DNA of 64,000 nt from Deltaproteobacteria bacterium (GCA_006226375.1 SBHC01000036.1:62001-126000), one strand, 5' to 3'; positions 7,791 through 16,847 are shown, numbered from the stretch's first letter. A program made the numbers and translations. The notes: generated by a model not told the origin, from the sequence alone.

Positions 7791-9008
7791 ATGCATCGCC
7801 TCATCTTTGGGAGCCTTCTCTCCTTAACACTTCTCATCACGATTCCTCTCGCTTGGGTGGGTTGTGGTTCTCCAACTTCCACCCAAAACACTTCCGAATC
7901 TACAGGAAACCAGGGCGGAGAAACTTCAACGGGAGCCTCCGAGTCGATCACCCAGGAACCCAACGAAGAACCCACGAGTGCTTTGGATGCCTCCACTGGA
8001 ACGGAGAAGGAAGATTCCCCAGAGCCTTCGTTGGGACCTGAACCCTCTGGACCCGAAGCTGGTGGTGTGGAGCGCAATCCATCGGAACCTCCCGCAACTC
8101 CCGATCGTTCTGTTCCGGAAGCTCCTGCTCCTCCAGAAACTTCCGGACCTGAGCCAAAGCCTTCTACCCCATGCCAGGGCCTCTCTGCGATGAAAGCCGG
8201 AGAACAAAAATGGACGCTCAAGCATGACGGCGTGACTCGTCGCTTTAACGTAGACATTCCTCCCCAGTACGATCCAACCAAACCCATGCCTCTGGTGCTT
8301 AACTTTCATGGTTTGAGCTCCAACGCCTGGCAACAGAAGCTGCTGAGCAAGATGACTGATCTTGCCAAAAAAGAAGGCTTCCTGGTGGTGTATCCGGAAG
8401 GTCGTGGTGTTCCACAAAGCTGGAATGCCCAGAAATGCTGTACACCTGCAAGCAGTGTACTGAAATCCAAGGACGTCGACTTCGTGAAGAAAATGCTCGA
8501 CGATCTGGAGTCCAAACTCTGCATTGACAAGCGACGCATCTTCTCCACAGGCATGTCCAACGGAGCCTTTATGACGTACCGTTTGGCCTGTGAATTGTCC
8601 GATCGCATTGCCGCGTTTGCACCGGTTGCAGGGACGTTGTTAACGGATCCTTGCAAACCCAAACGACCCATCCCGTTGATGGCCTTCAATGGAACGAGCG
8701 ACACCCTGGTTCCTTACAGTGGAAGCAAGATTCTGGGCTTTCCCTCTGCCGAAGATTCGATGACGTTTTGGGCCAAACATAACGGCTGCGATCCCAAGCC
8801 AGGCCGAACCTTTGACAAAGATGACACCTATTGCAACACCTACAACAATTGCACGAACAACGTGCAGTTGACGTTGTGTACAACGAAGAACGGTGGTCAC
8901 ACATGGCCAGGTGGTTTTCCCATTCCCATTGTGTTGGGCAAGACAACCAAAGCGATCATTGCCACGGACGAAATGTGGAAGTTCTTTAAGAAGCACCCGT
9001 TGCCCTAG
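7791..9008 (+). CDS. Lipoprotein PHB-depolymerase/feruloyl-esterase-like hydrolase
   Basis: The ATG at 7791 follows AAGGA by 10 bases and gives a 405-residue lipoprotein with lipobox 'AWVGC' (Cys25). A Ser/Thr/Glu/Pro-rich spacer (about residues 26-128, with 'GPEPSGPE'-type repeats) leads to an alpha/beta hydrolase of the LpqC/esterase-PHB-depolymerase family. The nucleophile is Ser256 in 'GMSNGAF', the likely acid Asp304 in 'NGTSDTLVPY', and the His His370 in 'GGHTWPGG'; an oxyanion motif 'FHGLSS' is present. Extra Cys residues suggest disulfides outside the cytoplasm. The enzyme probably cleaves esters of polyhydroxyalkanoate, feruloyl-polysaccharide or similar polymers at the cell surface. 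The exact substrate is not predictable. Confidence 0.9.
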   Translation: MHRLIFGSLLSLTLLITIPLAWVGCGSPTSTQNTSESTGNQGGETSTGASESITQEPNEEPTSALDASTGTEKEDSPEPSLGPEPSGPEAGGVERNPSEPPATPDRSVPEAPAPPETSGPEPKPSTPCQGLSAMKAGEQKWTLKHDGVTRRFNVDIPPQYDPTKPMPLVLNFHGLSSNAWQQKLLSKMTDLAKKEGFLVVYPEGRGVPQSWNAQKCCTPASSVLKSKDVDFVKKMLDDLESKLCIDKRRIFSTGMSNGAFMTYRLACELSDRIAAFAPVAGTLLTDPCKPKRPIPLMAFNGTSDTLVPYSGSKILGFPSAEDSMTFWAKHNGCDPKPGRTFDKDDTYCNTYNNCTNNVQLTLCTTKNGGHTWPGGFPIPIVLGKTTKAIIATDEMWKFFKKHPLP

Positions 9009-9063
9009 AGACGTCCTATTTCTTGAGTAGTTTCTTTCCTTCCTCTTGTGAACAGGTTTGTGT

Positions 9064-10398
9064 ATGGGTCAATCCGTCTTCAGCGTGACCGAAGCCATCC
9101 GACGGGTCAATCGTGTCCTGGATCGACAAGTACGTCACGTTGCCGTGAGAGGTGAGCTGTCTGGAGTGAAGCGCGCTTCCTCGGGGCACATTTACTTTCG
9201 ATTAAAAGACGACGACGGAGTTCTTGACGCTGCCTTCTTTCGTCATCGTGCTGCCCAACTTGGTTATCCTTTGCGCGACGGGATCGAGGTCATCTGCCGG
9301 GGCCCGTTGACGATCTTTGCACCCCAAGGTCGGATCCAGATGGTCGTGGAAGATCTGGAGCTTGTGGGTGTCGGTGCGCTGGCCATTGCGTTTGAACGGC
9401 TAATGTCACGCTTGGCTCAAGAGGGTTTGTTCAACCCCGAGCACAAGAAGCCCTTGCCGGATTTTCCCCGACGTATCGCTTTGATCACATCTCCAACGGG
9501 AGCCGCCTTGCGCGATTTGCTCCACGTTCTTCAGCGACGCAATCCCTCCTGCTCCATTTTAATTGCAGCCTGTCAGGTTCAAGGGCGGGGTGCATCAAGT
9601 CAGATCGTGGACCGCATTCAGGCCGTCAACGCTTACGACGATGTGGATCTGATTATCTTGGGGCGAGGTGGTGGCTCCATCGAAGATCTGTGGGCCTTTA
9701 ACGAAGAGAAAGTGGCCCGCGCCATTTACGCGTCTCGGATTCCCATTCTTACGGGGATCGGCCACGAAACGGACTTTACGATCTCTGACTTTGTTTCCGA
9801 CAAGCGAGCGCCCACGCCGTCAGCTGCCGCCGAGATCGCTGTCACAGAGGAAGCTGAGTGGCGGGAACAAATTCAAGAATTTGAGATGCGCTTGACCTTG
9901 GCCGTCCGAAGGATTCACCAAGAGCAGGTGCTGATGCTCCAGAGTTTGCGGGGAATGCTTCGTCCTCCCCAGCGTCATTTGTTGCAACAACGACGCAAGC
10001 TAGAGAGTTTCCAAAAGCAACTGGAGCAAGGCGTTCGTGGTCGCCTCCAACAAGAAAACCAGCGGCGCAAGCAGCTCCAACACCAGTTGGAGACCTACGA
10101 CCCACGAACACGGCTCGCTCGCTACCAACAACACAACGTGGCGCTCGCTCACCGGTTGCGTCATTTGATGGAGCGACTCCAACAACAGCAGCGTCATCGC
10201 CTTGCGCAGCTTGCCCAACGTCTTAACGACCTCTCACCCTTGGCTGTACTTGAACGAGGATACGCCCTCGCCTACAAGGAAGACCAACGTCTTCTTCGCG
10301 ACGCCAGCGAGGCCAAGGTTGGAGAGACCCTAACCATTCGCCTCCAAAAAGGTAGCGTCCAAACCCGCGTCGAATCCACCGATCCCGAACCATCTTAG
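9064..10398 (+). CDS. xseA: Exodeoxyribonuclease VII large subunit
   Basis: XseA forms, with several copies of XseB, a nuclease that degrades single-stranded DNA from both ends. The 444-residue product has the N-terminal OB-fold ('VAVRGELSGVKRASSGHIYF'), then the catalytic core with 'RIALITSPTGAALRDLL', 'IILGRGGGSIEDLWAFNEE' and 'GIGHETDFTISDFVSDKRA', all diagnostic of the family. A long coiled-coil stalk (about residues 270-400) that would dock the small subunits follows, ending in 'LERGYALAYKE'. Length is normal. ATG at 9064 is preferred; a TTG lies two codons upstream. No xseB is adjacent; it must lie outside the window. Confidence 0.97.
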   Translation: MGQSVFSVTEAIRRVNRVLDRQVRHVAVRGELSGVKRASSGHIYFRLKDDDGVLDAAFFRHRAAQLGYPLRDGIEVICRGPLTIFAPQGRIQMVVEDLELVGVGALAIAFERLMSRLAQEGLFNPEHKKPLPDFPRRIALITSPTGAALRDLLHVLQRRNPSCSILIAACQVQGRGASSQIVDRIQAVNAYDDVDLIILGRGGGSIEDLWAFNEEKVARAIYASRIPILTGIGHETDFTISDFVSDKRAPTPSAAAEIAVTEEAEWREQIQEFEMRLTLAVRRIHQEQVLMLQSLRGMLRPPQRHLLQQRRKLESFQKQLEQGVRGRLQQENQRRKQLQHQLETYDPRTRLARYQQHNVALAHRLRHLMERLQQQQRHRLAQLAQRLNDLSPLAVLERGYALAYKEDQRLLRDASEAKVGETLTIRLQKGSVQTRVESTDPEPS

Positions 10399-10499
10399 AT
10401 CCTGTAAAGGCTGAAACTTACCTCGAAATGAAGGTATGGGTCTGAGTATGAATGGACAGGTGATAGGATAGATCTAACTTAAGGGATGGGGAGATCAGG

Positions 10500-10519
10500 C
10501 CTGAGAATACATTCTCAGG
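10500..10519. terminator. Hairpin between convergent genes
   Basis: A perfect 8-bp stem (CCTGAGAA / TTCTCAGG) with a TACA loop lies between xseA and the convergent TPR gene, nine bases past the latter's stop codon. There is no good T-run on either side, so its role as a terminator is uncertain. Confidence 0.35.
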
Positions 10520-10527
10520 TTAGAACA

Positions 10528-11658
10528 TTAGTCGTCCCATTCGTCGTCGTCGTCAGATTCCATGTATTCGTAGATCTGTTGGACGAAGTTTTCGAGGTCT
10601 TCGCTAAGGGACAGTTGGAGTTCGTGAGCGTCATCGGAGAGGAGATCGCGTTCGATGTTGCGTTGGAACATCTGCATACGAACGACAGGGGGAGGTGCGT
10701 TTTTGCTGAAAGCGGCGATAGGATCGACTTCAAGCTCCACGTGAATTCCGGCGCGGGGGTCGAACAGGGATTCGGGTGTGGCTGATTCGAGGAGTTCGCG
10801 CTCGGGATAGACGAAGATGGAGAAGTCGAACATCAAGGGGAAGTCTTCGTCGATGAGTTCGTGCTGGACTTCGGCCCAGACGTCTTCGGCGGTTTGTGCA
10901 AACTCTTCGGGGTCGAACAACAGGGGAGGTGCATCGGGTCCGTTGTAGATGGCAGCTTCCAGGTCGAAGAGCTCGGTGAAGGCTTCGTGAGCAGACTCAA
11001 AGTCTTCGATGTCCTCGAAGGCGCGGGCCATTCCGTGCAGATAGTCGAGGTTGCTGGAGTCCAGGTTCCACGCCTTTTCCCAGGCGTAGAGAGCCTGATC
11101 GTTGTGTTGGAACAACGTGAGGTAGTTGGCGTACAGTTCCCAGGCTTCGGGCTGTTGGTCGTTGAGGTCGATGGCCTTCTTGATGGAGGACATCCCTTCT
11201 TGAAAGACTTCCGACACTTCGGGAGGCATGATGGGTTCTTCATCGTCCCAGTCGTCGTCCTCATCCAGATCGGCCATCATCTTTTGTCCCAACCCAAACA
11301 AGCTCTCCGAGAGTTGGGTGAGCGCGTCGAGTTCCTGTCCTTCTTCGCTGGCGAAGTCGAGAGCACGACGGGCGGCCTCACAGGCTTCAACGGGCTGGTC
11401 GTTGGCGCTGAACATGTGCGATTGGAGCAGATGGGCGGTGCTGTATTCGGGTTCCAACATCAAAGCCTGATCGAGGGCAAACTCCATCGCGGGCCAGTCG
11501 TCGAGGGCCAAGCGGATCTGGGCTTCCAGGCACCACACGTTGGCGTCGTCTTTGGTTTGGGCGAGAAGCTCTTGGGTTTGCCGACGGGCTTCTTCCATAT
11601 CGCCTTCTTCGTAACTGCGTAGGGCTGCGTTAAACTGTTCTGTATCGTACGCCGACAT
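10528..11658 (-). CDS. TPR protein with degenerate zincin-like C-terminal domain
   Basis: The start at 11658 has GAGGAG 8 bases upstream and gives 376 residues. The N-terminal 230 residues are TPR-type helical repeats, interrupted by an acidic insert ('DLDEDDDWDDEEP'). The C-terminal 120 residues resemble the PF06262-type 'metallopeptidase family' zincin: a helix 'VWAEVQHELIDE', strand 'FSIFVYPE' and the family's characteristic 'MFQRNIERD'. Where that family has its zinc-binding HExxH helix, this protein has 'LSLSEDLENFVQQ', with no His. It therefore appears catalytically dead. It is probably a cytosolic protein-protein adaptor. The domain match is from memory of the family, so moderately sure. 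Confidence 0.8.
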   Translation of the reverse strand: MSAYDTEQFNAALRSYEEGDMEEARRQTQELLAQTKDDANVWCLEAQIRLALDDWPAMEFALDQALMLEPEYSTAHLLQSHMFSANDQPVEACEAARRALDFASEEGQELDALTQLSESLFGLGQKMMADLDEDDDWDDEEPIMPPEVSEVFQEGMSSIKKAIDLNDQQPEAWELYANYLTLFQHNDQALYAWEKAWNLDSSNLDYLHGMARAFEDIEDFESAHEAFTELFDLEAAIYNGPDAPPLLFDPEEFAQTAEDVWAEVQHELIDEDFPLMFDFSIFVYPERELLESATPESLFDPRAGIHVELEVDPIAAFSKNAPPPVVRMQMFQRNIERDLLSDDAHELQLSLSEDLENFVQQIYEYMESDDDDEWDD

Positions 11659-11958
11659 TGAGACGCTCCTCTTGCAAAGGCTGTGTTGTTCAAGCTTCAC
11701 AGGGTAGTCAAACTCACACCCACCCTAAGACACTGTGTCGAGACGGTTGGGTGTATGGTTTGGGAAGGGTGGTGCACGGCAAGCTTTGGGCTCGGATGTA
11801 TCCATGACAAAGCTTGCGTTGTATGCGATACTCTACTTTGTGCAAACTGTCCAGGTAAAAGCATGGAACTTCAAAGCACTGTAGGGAAAATCCGCTCTGA
11901 AACAGAGAGGCGATGGGGTCCCGAAGCAAGCATCTTTCGCTGGGAAAAGGTTGGAACG
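11659..11958. other. Divergent promoter region
   Basis: About 300 bases between the divergent TPR and SGNH-hydrolase genes. The reading frame of the SGNH gene stays open upstream to about 11683, but the signal peptide and ribosome-binding site favour the start at 11959. I see no RNA gene or repeat here. Confidence 0.4.
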
Positions 11959-13944
11959 ATGGAACGTAAAAATGTCTTTCAACAGTGGCTCTTCCGCTTC
12001 AAGTTTGTGGGCTTGGCTGTGCTGGGTTTTTGGTTGGTGTGGTTTGGTCTGCTGTGGAGCAAACCCTCCAACGCGGCTGATGTTCGCTTGTTGTTTGTCG
12101 GAAACAGCTACACATACGGCAACAATCTCAATGACATCATGAAGCAGTTGATGGAGCGAGGGGTTGCGTCGTTCCAGGACGTGTACACCCAACGGTACGC
12201 GCCCGGTGGCTATCGTTTTCCTCAACATTACAAAGATGCTTCAGACCCCAACAGCACAGCCCAGCTTCGACAGTTCTTGGTGACAGGTCAGGATCCTCTG
12301 TACAAATGGGACTTTGTTATCTTTCAGGACCAGAGTCAGGTTCCTGGATTTCCACAGAACAATTCGTACTGGCTGGACAGCCGGAACGGCTTGAAAGGTC
12401 TGCATCAGCTGGTGCAGCAAAAGGGTGGACAATCGGTGCTGCTGATGACCTGGGGACGACGCAAGGGGGACTCGCAAAACGCCCAAATGTTCCCGAACTT
12501 CAAGGCGATGCAGTCTCGTTTGCGGAGCGGTTACAAAGCGTATGCGGCGCAAGCCGGCACGTCCCAAGCGCCTATCTACATTGCTCCGGCTGGCTTGGCC
12601 TGGGAGCGTGTGTACGACGACATTGCAGCCCAACAGCAAGATCCAACCGCCGACAACACTCGGTTTTCTGTTTTGTATGAGGGCGATGGAAGCCACCCTA
12701 GCGTACAAGGTTCGTTCCTTGCTGCGTGTGTTCTTTACACCACATTGACTGGTCGGGATCCTTCCACCATCGCCTGGTCCCCTGGAAACATTCCGAACGC
12801 GGAACGCAGCTACTACCAATCGGTGGCGTTTGACACTGTGATGAAAGGGGTGTTTGGCGAGTTTCAGTACCCTTGGGCGCTGGATTGGGCGGATTACACA
12901 TGGCCGCAAAACACCGCTCCCACAGGAAAGGCCATTTCGGGGGTTGGCATGATGCCCCTGGTCAGGGTGCAAAAGGATGTAGGGAGCGTTCCCGAGCTCT
13001 GGCTGGGTGTGACCCACGACGGCAACAAGGTAGGAGACGGTCGTTTGTGGATCACCGCTGGCGGGAAACTGGTGGTGCAAACATTGCTTCATGTTGGCTT
13101 TGAAGGTACAGGTCAGGTTGAACACCGCGACGGAGCGGTCGAAACTAAGAAGATCCTCTTTGGGAAAGGAGCCAACTCCAACTACAAGCTTTTGGGTGGT
13201 ACGCTACAAACGGAAACCATCGAAGGTAACGGGGTCTTTTCGATGACTGGGGGCACGCTTGTCTTGCAGAACGCGAAGTCGACCTTTGTGCAGGCTGGTG
13301 GAACACTGAGCCCAGGACCTGGCGTTGCTCGGACCTTCTTTGAGCAAGACTACACCCTGGAAGCCAAAGGTACCATTGCGATAGAGGTTGCTGATCCTAC
13401 GAAAGCGGAAGGGAAGGGCGCTGACCTTGTGCAGGCCAACGCGACCATGAGCATCGCTGGAACCATCAAGGTTGCATTCGGTAGCGGAGTTCAACTCAGC
13501 CAGGGGCAGACTGTGGTGTTGCTTCGAGCAAAAACCTTGGATCTTAAGGATGGCTGGAAGCTCGATGCTCCAACCGGAGTTCTGTGGCGGAAACGTGACG
13601 ACTTTGGAACGCAAGTCCTGGAGATCTATAGTGAACAAGCCGGAACGCCTGAGACGATGGCAGAGCCAACGGCTGAACCAACTGTAGGACCGGAGCCTTC
13701 TGGCGATGATGCAGCGACGCAGCCCGAACCCAATGGAGCCGAGCCAACGATCCCCGAACCTTCTTCGGGAACAGAGCCTTCCACAACAACAGAGTCAGGC
13801 TCAGACTCAGCGAGCAACACAGAAGGACCTGCGAATCCAGGGCAAGGTTGCTGTCAGATTCAATCTACACCCCGCAACTTCTGGCTCATTTTGTTGCTGG
13901 CTTTGGGTTTCTTGTTGTGGCGAAAGCAACGCCTCTTTTCTTGA
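11959..13944 (+). CDS. Surface SGNH hydrolase with beta-passenger region and Cys/TM/Arg sorting tail
   Basis: The ATG at 11959 has AAAAGG 8 bases upstream and yields 661 residues. Residues 1-39 are a signal peptide ending SNA. The SGNH-hydrolase domain (about 40-290) has block I 'LLFVGNSYTYGNN' (nucleophile Ser50) and the catalytic Asp/His pair in 'GDGSHPSVQGSF'. Next, about 350-560, come beta-rich segments like autotransporter passenger repeats ('GNGVFSMTGGTLVLQ', 'FVQAGGTLSPGPG'). A Glu/Pro/Thr/Ser linker leads to a tail with Cys631-Cys632, a hydrophobic helix and 'RKQR', resembling the MYXO-CTERM signal that directs surface anchoring. It may deacylate a glycan or lipid outside the cell. 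A second SGNH protein is encoded convergently next door. Confidence 0.8.
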   Translation: MERKNVFQQWLFRFKFVGLAVLGFWLVWFGLLWSKPSNAADVRLLFVGNSYTYGNNLNDIMKQLMERGVASFQDVYTQRYAPGGYRFPQHYKDASDPNSTAQLRQFLVTGQDPLYKWDFVIFQDQSQVPGFPQNNSYWLDSRNGLKGLHQLVQQKGGQSVLLMTWGRRKGDSQNAQMFPNFKAMQSRLRSGYKAYAAQAGTSQAPIYIAPAGLAWERVYDDIAAQQQDPTADNTRFSVLYEGDGSHPSVQGSFLAACVLYTTLTGRDPSTIAWSPGNIPNAERSYYQSVAFDTVMKGVFGEFQYPWALDWADYTWPQNTAPTGKAISGVGMMPLVRVQKDVGSVPELWLGVTHDGNKVGDGRLWITAGGKLVVQTLLHVGFEGTGQVEHRDGAVETKKILFGKGANSNYKLLGGTLQTETIEGNGVFSMTGGTLVLQNAKSTFVQAGGTLSPGPGVARTFFEQDYTLEAKGTIAIEVADPTKAEGKGADLVQANATMSIAGTIKVAFGSGVQLSQGQTVVLLRAKTLDLKDGWKLDAPTGVLWRKRDDFGTQVLEIYSEQAGTPETMAEPTAEPTVGPEPSGDDAATQPEPNGAEPTIPEPSSGTEPSTTTESGSDSASNTEGPANPGQGCCQIQSTPRNFWLILLLALGFLLWRKQRLFS

Positions 13945-13974
13945 TCGGTGGCTTTGAAACCATGAACGTTGGGG

Positions 13975-15255
13975 TTACCAGCTTTTGCCTTGGAGCCAAC
14001 GTTGGAGACCCTGGCTGAGTGTGTAATCAATGATCGTTCGAAAGCCTTTGTGAGAGGGGTGTATGCCATCTGGCATCACGTCCAGAGGTGCTGGATAGTT
14101 GATCAGTCCGCCAGGGAATGGATGGTAGGAGGGATAGATACCTGGCTTGGGCGCTACTCCAGGTTGGTAGGGTGGGTGTGTGAGTGGGTTGGGCACAGGA
14201 AAGGGGGGATGTGCTTTGTCTCCATACGTATGCTGCAAGATCCCAAAGTTGTGGGCGTATCGAACATTGGGAGTTTGGTTGGCGATGAGTCGTTTGCGGC
14301 GATCCAATTCGACGAGACCTTGGTTGTAGCTCTTTCGATCGTGTCCTTTGTTGATCTTAAGGCCAAATGCGACCAAGAACTCAAAGTGGAGGAAGTCGTA
14401 GCCCATCAACACAATCTTGAGGTGGGGGCGGCCTTTGCGAGCAAAGTCTACGATGGTTTGGATGTCTCGTTGGATCTTGTCGTAGGTGAGAGATTGCAAG
14501 GCTTTGGGGAGTTTGCCCAAGCCGTTGATGCACTCGCGGTTGTAGTCGTTTCCGCCAATGACAAGCATTAAGATCTCGGCGCGGGGCGACGCGTCAAGGC
14601 TTGCCGCCAGCGCCGTGAGCATCCGTGGTTTGGTTTTGTCTTCGCCACCTCCCACCGCCGGAGGATACTTGTTGATCGCCCAGCCCGCCGCCTGCGAACC
14701 CGCGTTGGCAGTGTTTTGGTAGGAGAGCTTTACAGACGAGAAACCTTTGGCGTTCAATGCATCTCGGGTGGGTTGAACGAGGCCAGTTGACCAGCTATCG
14801 CCCGCAATGACCAGACGCTTGATTGTGGAAGCGGAAGGTTGATCCTGGAGCGCAGTGTCAGGTGTGTGGGTTTCCGGTATGTTTGCCTCTGCTGCAAACT
14901 CTGGCGCTTGTTCTACAGCATCTTCCTGAGGTGGTTTTTCTGGTGCCCCTTCTTCTTGTGAATCGTCTGAAACGCTTCCACCGTCCGCAGTCTCTTTGAT
15001 GTCTGAAGGCTCTACATCTGAAGACTCTTGGAGTTGTGGTGCTTCGGTTTCAGTCTCTGTGGAGTCTCTGGGGCTGGGCTTCTCGTCTTGTTCTTCTCGA
15101 CCGTTCGGCTCTGTTGCAGTGGGTACTTCTGTCGTGGTGGTGGCTTCTTTGGAGTGGTCTTCTGTTGTGGGAGAAGTGACCTGCTGCGAGCAAGCGAAAG
15201 ACAACACCCACAGACTGACCAGGAGGGGTAGAAGGAGCAGGCGAAGGGAGCCCAT
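13975..15255 (-). CDS. Lipoprotein SGNH/GDSL hydrolase
   Basis: Reading from the ATG at 15255 gives 426 residues with a lipoprotein signal and lipobox 'LSFAC' (Cys22). The ribosome-binding site is weak and the frame is open to 15384, so the start is not certain. An acidic Thr/Glu/Pro-rich spacer of about 120 residues precedes the SGNH domain: block I 'LVIAGDSWSTG', block III 'LVIGGNDYNRE' and block V 'DGIHPSHKGF', which supply the Ser, Gly-Asn and Asp-His residues. It is predicted to be a membrane-anchored esterase or deacetylase facing the periplasm or outside. The gene ends 30 bases from the convergent SGNH gene. The two proteins share the fold but little detailed sequence. Confidence 0.85.
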   Translation of the reverse strand: MGSLRLLLLPLLVSLWVLSFACSQQVTSPTTEDHSKEATTTTEVPTATEPNGREEQDEKPSPRDSTETETEAPQLQESSDVEPSDIKETADGGSVSDDSQEEGAPEKPPQEDAVEQAPEFAAEANIPETHTPDTALQDQPSASTIKRLVIAGDSWSTGLVQPTRDALNAKGFSSVKLSYQNTANAGSQAAGWAINKYPPAVGGGEDKTKPRMLTALAASLDASPRAEILMLVIGGNDYNRECINGLGKLPKALQSLTYDKIQRDIQTIVDFARKGRPHLKIVLMGYDFLHFEFLVAFGLKINKGHDRKSYNQGLVELDRRKRLIANQTPNVRYAHNFGILQHTYGDKAHPPFPVPNPLTHPPYQPGVAPKPGIYPSYHPFPGGLINYPAPLDVMPDGIHPSHKGFRTIIDYTLSQGLQRWLQGKSW

Positions 15256-15399
15256 GCGAGCATGTCCAAATAGCAACCGACGAGGCGACACCAGATTCTC
15301 CTTTCGTAAGACAAGGGATGATTCTAGAGGAGAAATTGTAGAGGTTATGCTTGGAAAAGCCAACAAGAAAACGACAATGTTCAAAGATCTGATGAAGCT

Positions 15400-16161
15400 T
15401 TAGGGAAGGAGAAACCAGAGGATTGTGCCAAAAAGCAGAAGCAACAAAAGAGACAACGCAATCCAACGACTCGAACGAGCGTGGGTTTGGCTTTCAAGGT
15501 GCCGGGCTGGAGAGGAGCTCCACTCGTTCTTGGCGTCCGTCGTGGAAGGTAAGTCCAAGAGAGAGTCGATGTTTGGGGAGGACTGGTTGTGTGTCTGCGT
15601 CGGCTGTTCGGCCAAGTCGAGAGCCTGTAGCCAGCGTTCAAGGTCAGGGTAACGGTGGTTGGGCTCGTCGGAGAGTGCTTTGTGTAGGACTTGGGTGATG
15701 GGCTCCAGCGATGCTTGTTGGTTGGTGTTGGCGCCCAGAATTTGGAGAGGTTGTCCTGGAGGTCCACCAAACAGCAGCGCGTAGAAGAAGGCGGCTACAC
15801 TGTACACATCGGTGCGAAGGGTGGCGTGCTGGTGACACACTTCGGGAGCCAGAAACGGTTGGGAAAAAGGCGCGAGAGTACATTGTTCCGGGGGAACTGG
15901 GGACAATCCAAGTTGGATCGCAAACCTTTGATGGTCCTGGATCTGAAAGGACACAAGGTGTGGCAGGAGATGTCCATAGACCAGGCCTTGTTGGTGAGCC
16001 GGTGCAATGGTGTGGCTGAGAGCTTTGGTCCAGGCGAGGCACCAGGAAAGCGACGGTGGGGTGGTGATGCCGTTGAGAAAATGAGCCAGGTTTCGCCAGG
16101 GTTCTTGAGTGGTAGAGTCTTCTACGCTGTCCACGAAGTTGTTGTACAAACCCAGAAACAA
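15400..16161 (-). CDS. Pseudokinase-like C-lobe with C-terminal membrane anchor
   Basis: This 253-residue protein resembles the C-lobe of a Ser/Thr (Hanks-type) kinase. 'GLVYGHLLPHLVSF' sits where HRDLKPxN belongs, 'QLGLSPV' replaces the DFG region, 'FLAPEV' matches the APE motif, 'RTDVYSVAAFFYALLFGGPP' matches the conserved DVWSxG helix, and 'RYPDLERWLQAL' ends the fold. The catalytic Asp, the DFG Asp and the whole ATP-binding N-lobe are missing. A linker and one membrane helix end the protein. The opening codon is TTG with no close ribosome-binding site; a stronger ATG with AAGGAGG at 16180 is in another frame. It may be a pseudokinase scaffold or a decayed kinase. Confidence 0.6.
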   Translation of the reverse strand: MFLGLYNNFVDSVEDSTTQEPWRNLAHFLNGITTPPSLSWCLAWTKALSHTIAPAHQQGLVYGHLLPHLVSFQIQDHQRFAIQLGLSPVPPEQCTLAPFSQPFLAPEVCHQHATLRTDVYSVAAFFYALLFGGPPGQPLQILGANTNQQASLEPITQVLHKALSDEPNHRYPDLERWLQALDLAEQPTQTHNQSSPNIDSLLDLPSTTDAKNEWSSSPARHLESQTHARSSRWIALSLLLLLLFGTILWFLLP

Positions 16162-16310
16162 ATCGCTGGTTCTGGGTCATGTCCTCCTTGCTTGCAAGAA
16201 TGAGCGGGTCAAGTACCCTGTAGGGGGGCTGCTCTTCTGCACAGTGTTGTCCATCTACCCAAGATAGGTACGGACCTGCCTGTTGTGCAAGTGTGTGGGG
16301 TAAAGCCTTC

Positions 16311-16847
16311 TTAATCGTTGGGCTTTTTGAGTTTGCTGAGGCGGAACGGTTTCATCTTTACCGTGTTGCCATTGACCGTCACATTTTCCAGGTTGAGCGC
16401 GTAGGGACCGGAGATGTCTTCGTTAATCTTGTAGCAAACCAGGTACATGTTTCTGCGCTTGCGGGGTCTCAACTTGATGGTGGTTGGAGCGTACAAGCGT
16501 CGCGCCCATTGTGGCAAAGATACACGTTGTCCGGGTTGTTCGTAATACCGAAACACACCGCGTCGGAACGTTTCGCTGGCGAGGATATCGGTGTGGACGA
16601 TAAGGGGCAGCGCGCTTCCGTTGGAGCGTAGAACCACCGAGTCTCGCTCCACTTGGATCCGCTTGGAACTCCAGTTGATCAAGTTAAACTCAACACAAAT
16701 GGCGTCTTTTCCAGCAAAGCTGCGGCCCATTCGGAAGTCGAGTTGTTGGCTCTTGCGAGTCTCTTTGTCCTGAGGAACGTAGAAGTTCCAGGTTCGACAA
16801 CCCACAAACATTGGAACCAGAAGGAGCAGAAGGCACCATTGTTTCAT
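16311..16847 (-). CDS. Hypothetical lipoprotein
   Basis: A 178-residue protein that starts with a short lipoprotein signal, MKQWCLLLLLVPMFVGC, with lipid attachment at Cys17. The mature part is a single beta-rich domain with features of an immunoglobulin-like fold ('AICVEFNLINWSSKRIQVERDSVVL' region, 'ALNLENVTVNGNTVKM'). That fold often appears in periplasmic proteins of unknown role. A basic tail (KPFRLSKLKKPND) follows. The FHA gene lies upstream on the same strand, 57 bases away, so the two may be co-transcribed. No function can be assigned. Confidence 0.75.
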   Translation of the reverse strand: MKQWCLLLLLVPMFVGCRTWNFYVPQDKETRKSQQLDFRMGRSFAGKDAICVEFNLINWSSKRIQVERDSVVLRSNGSALPLIVHTDILASETFRRGVFRYYEQPGQRVSLPQWARRLYAPTTIKLRPRKRRNMYLVCYKINEDISGPYALNLENVTVNGNTVKMKPFRLSKLKKPND

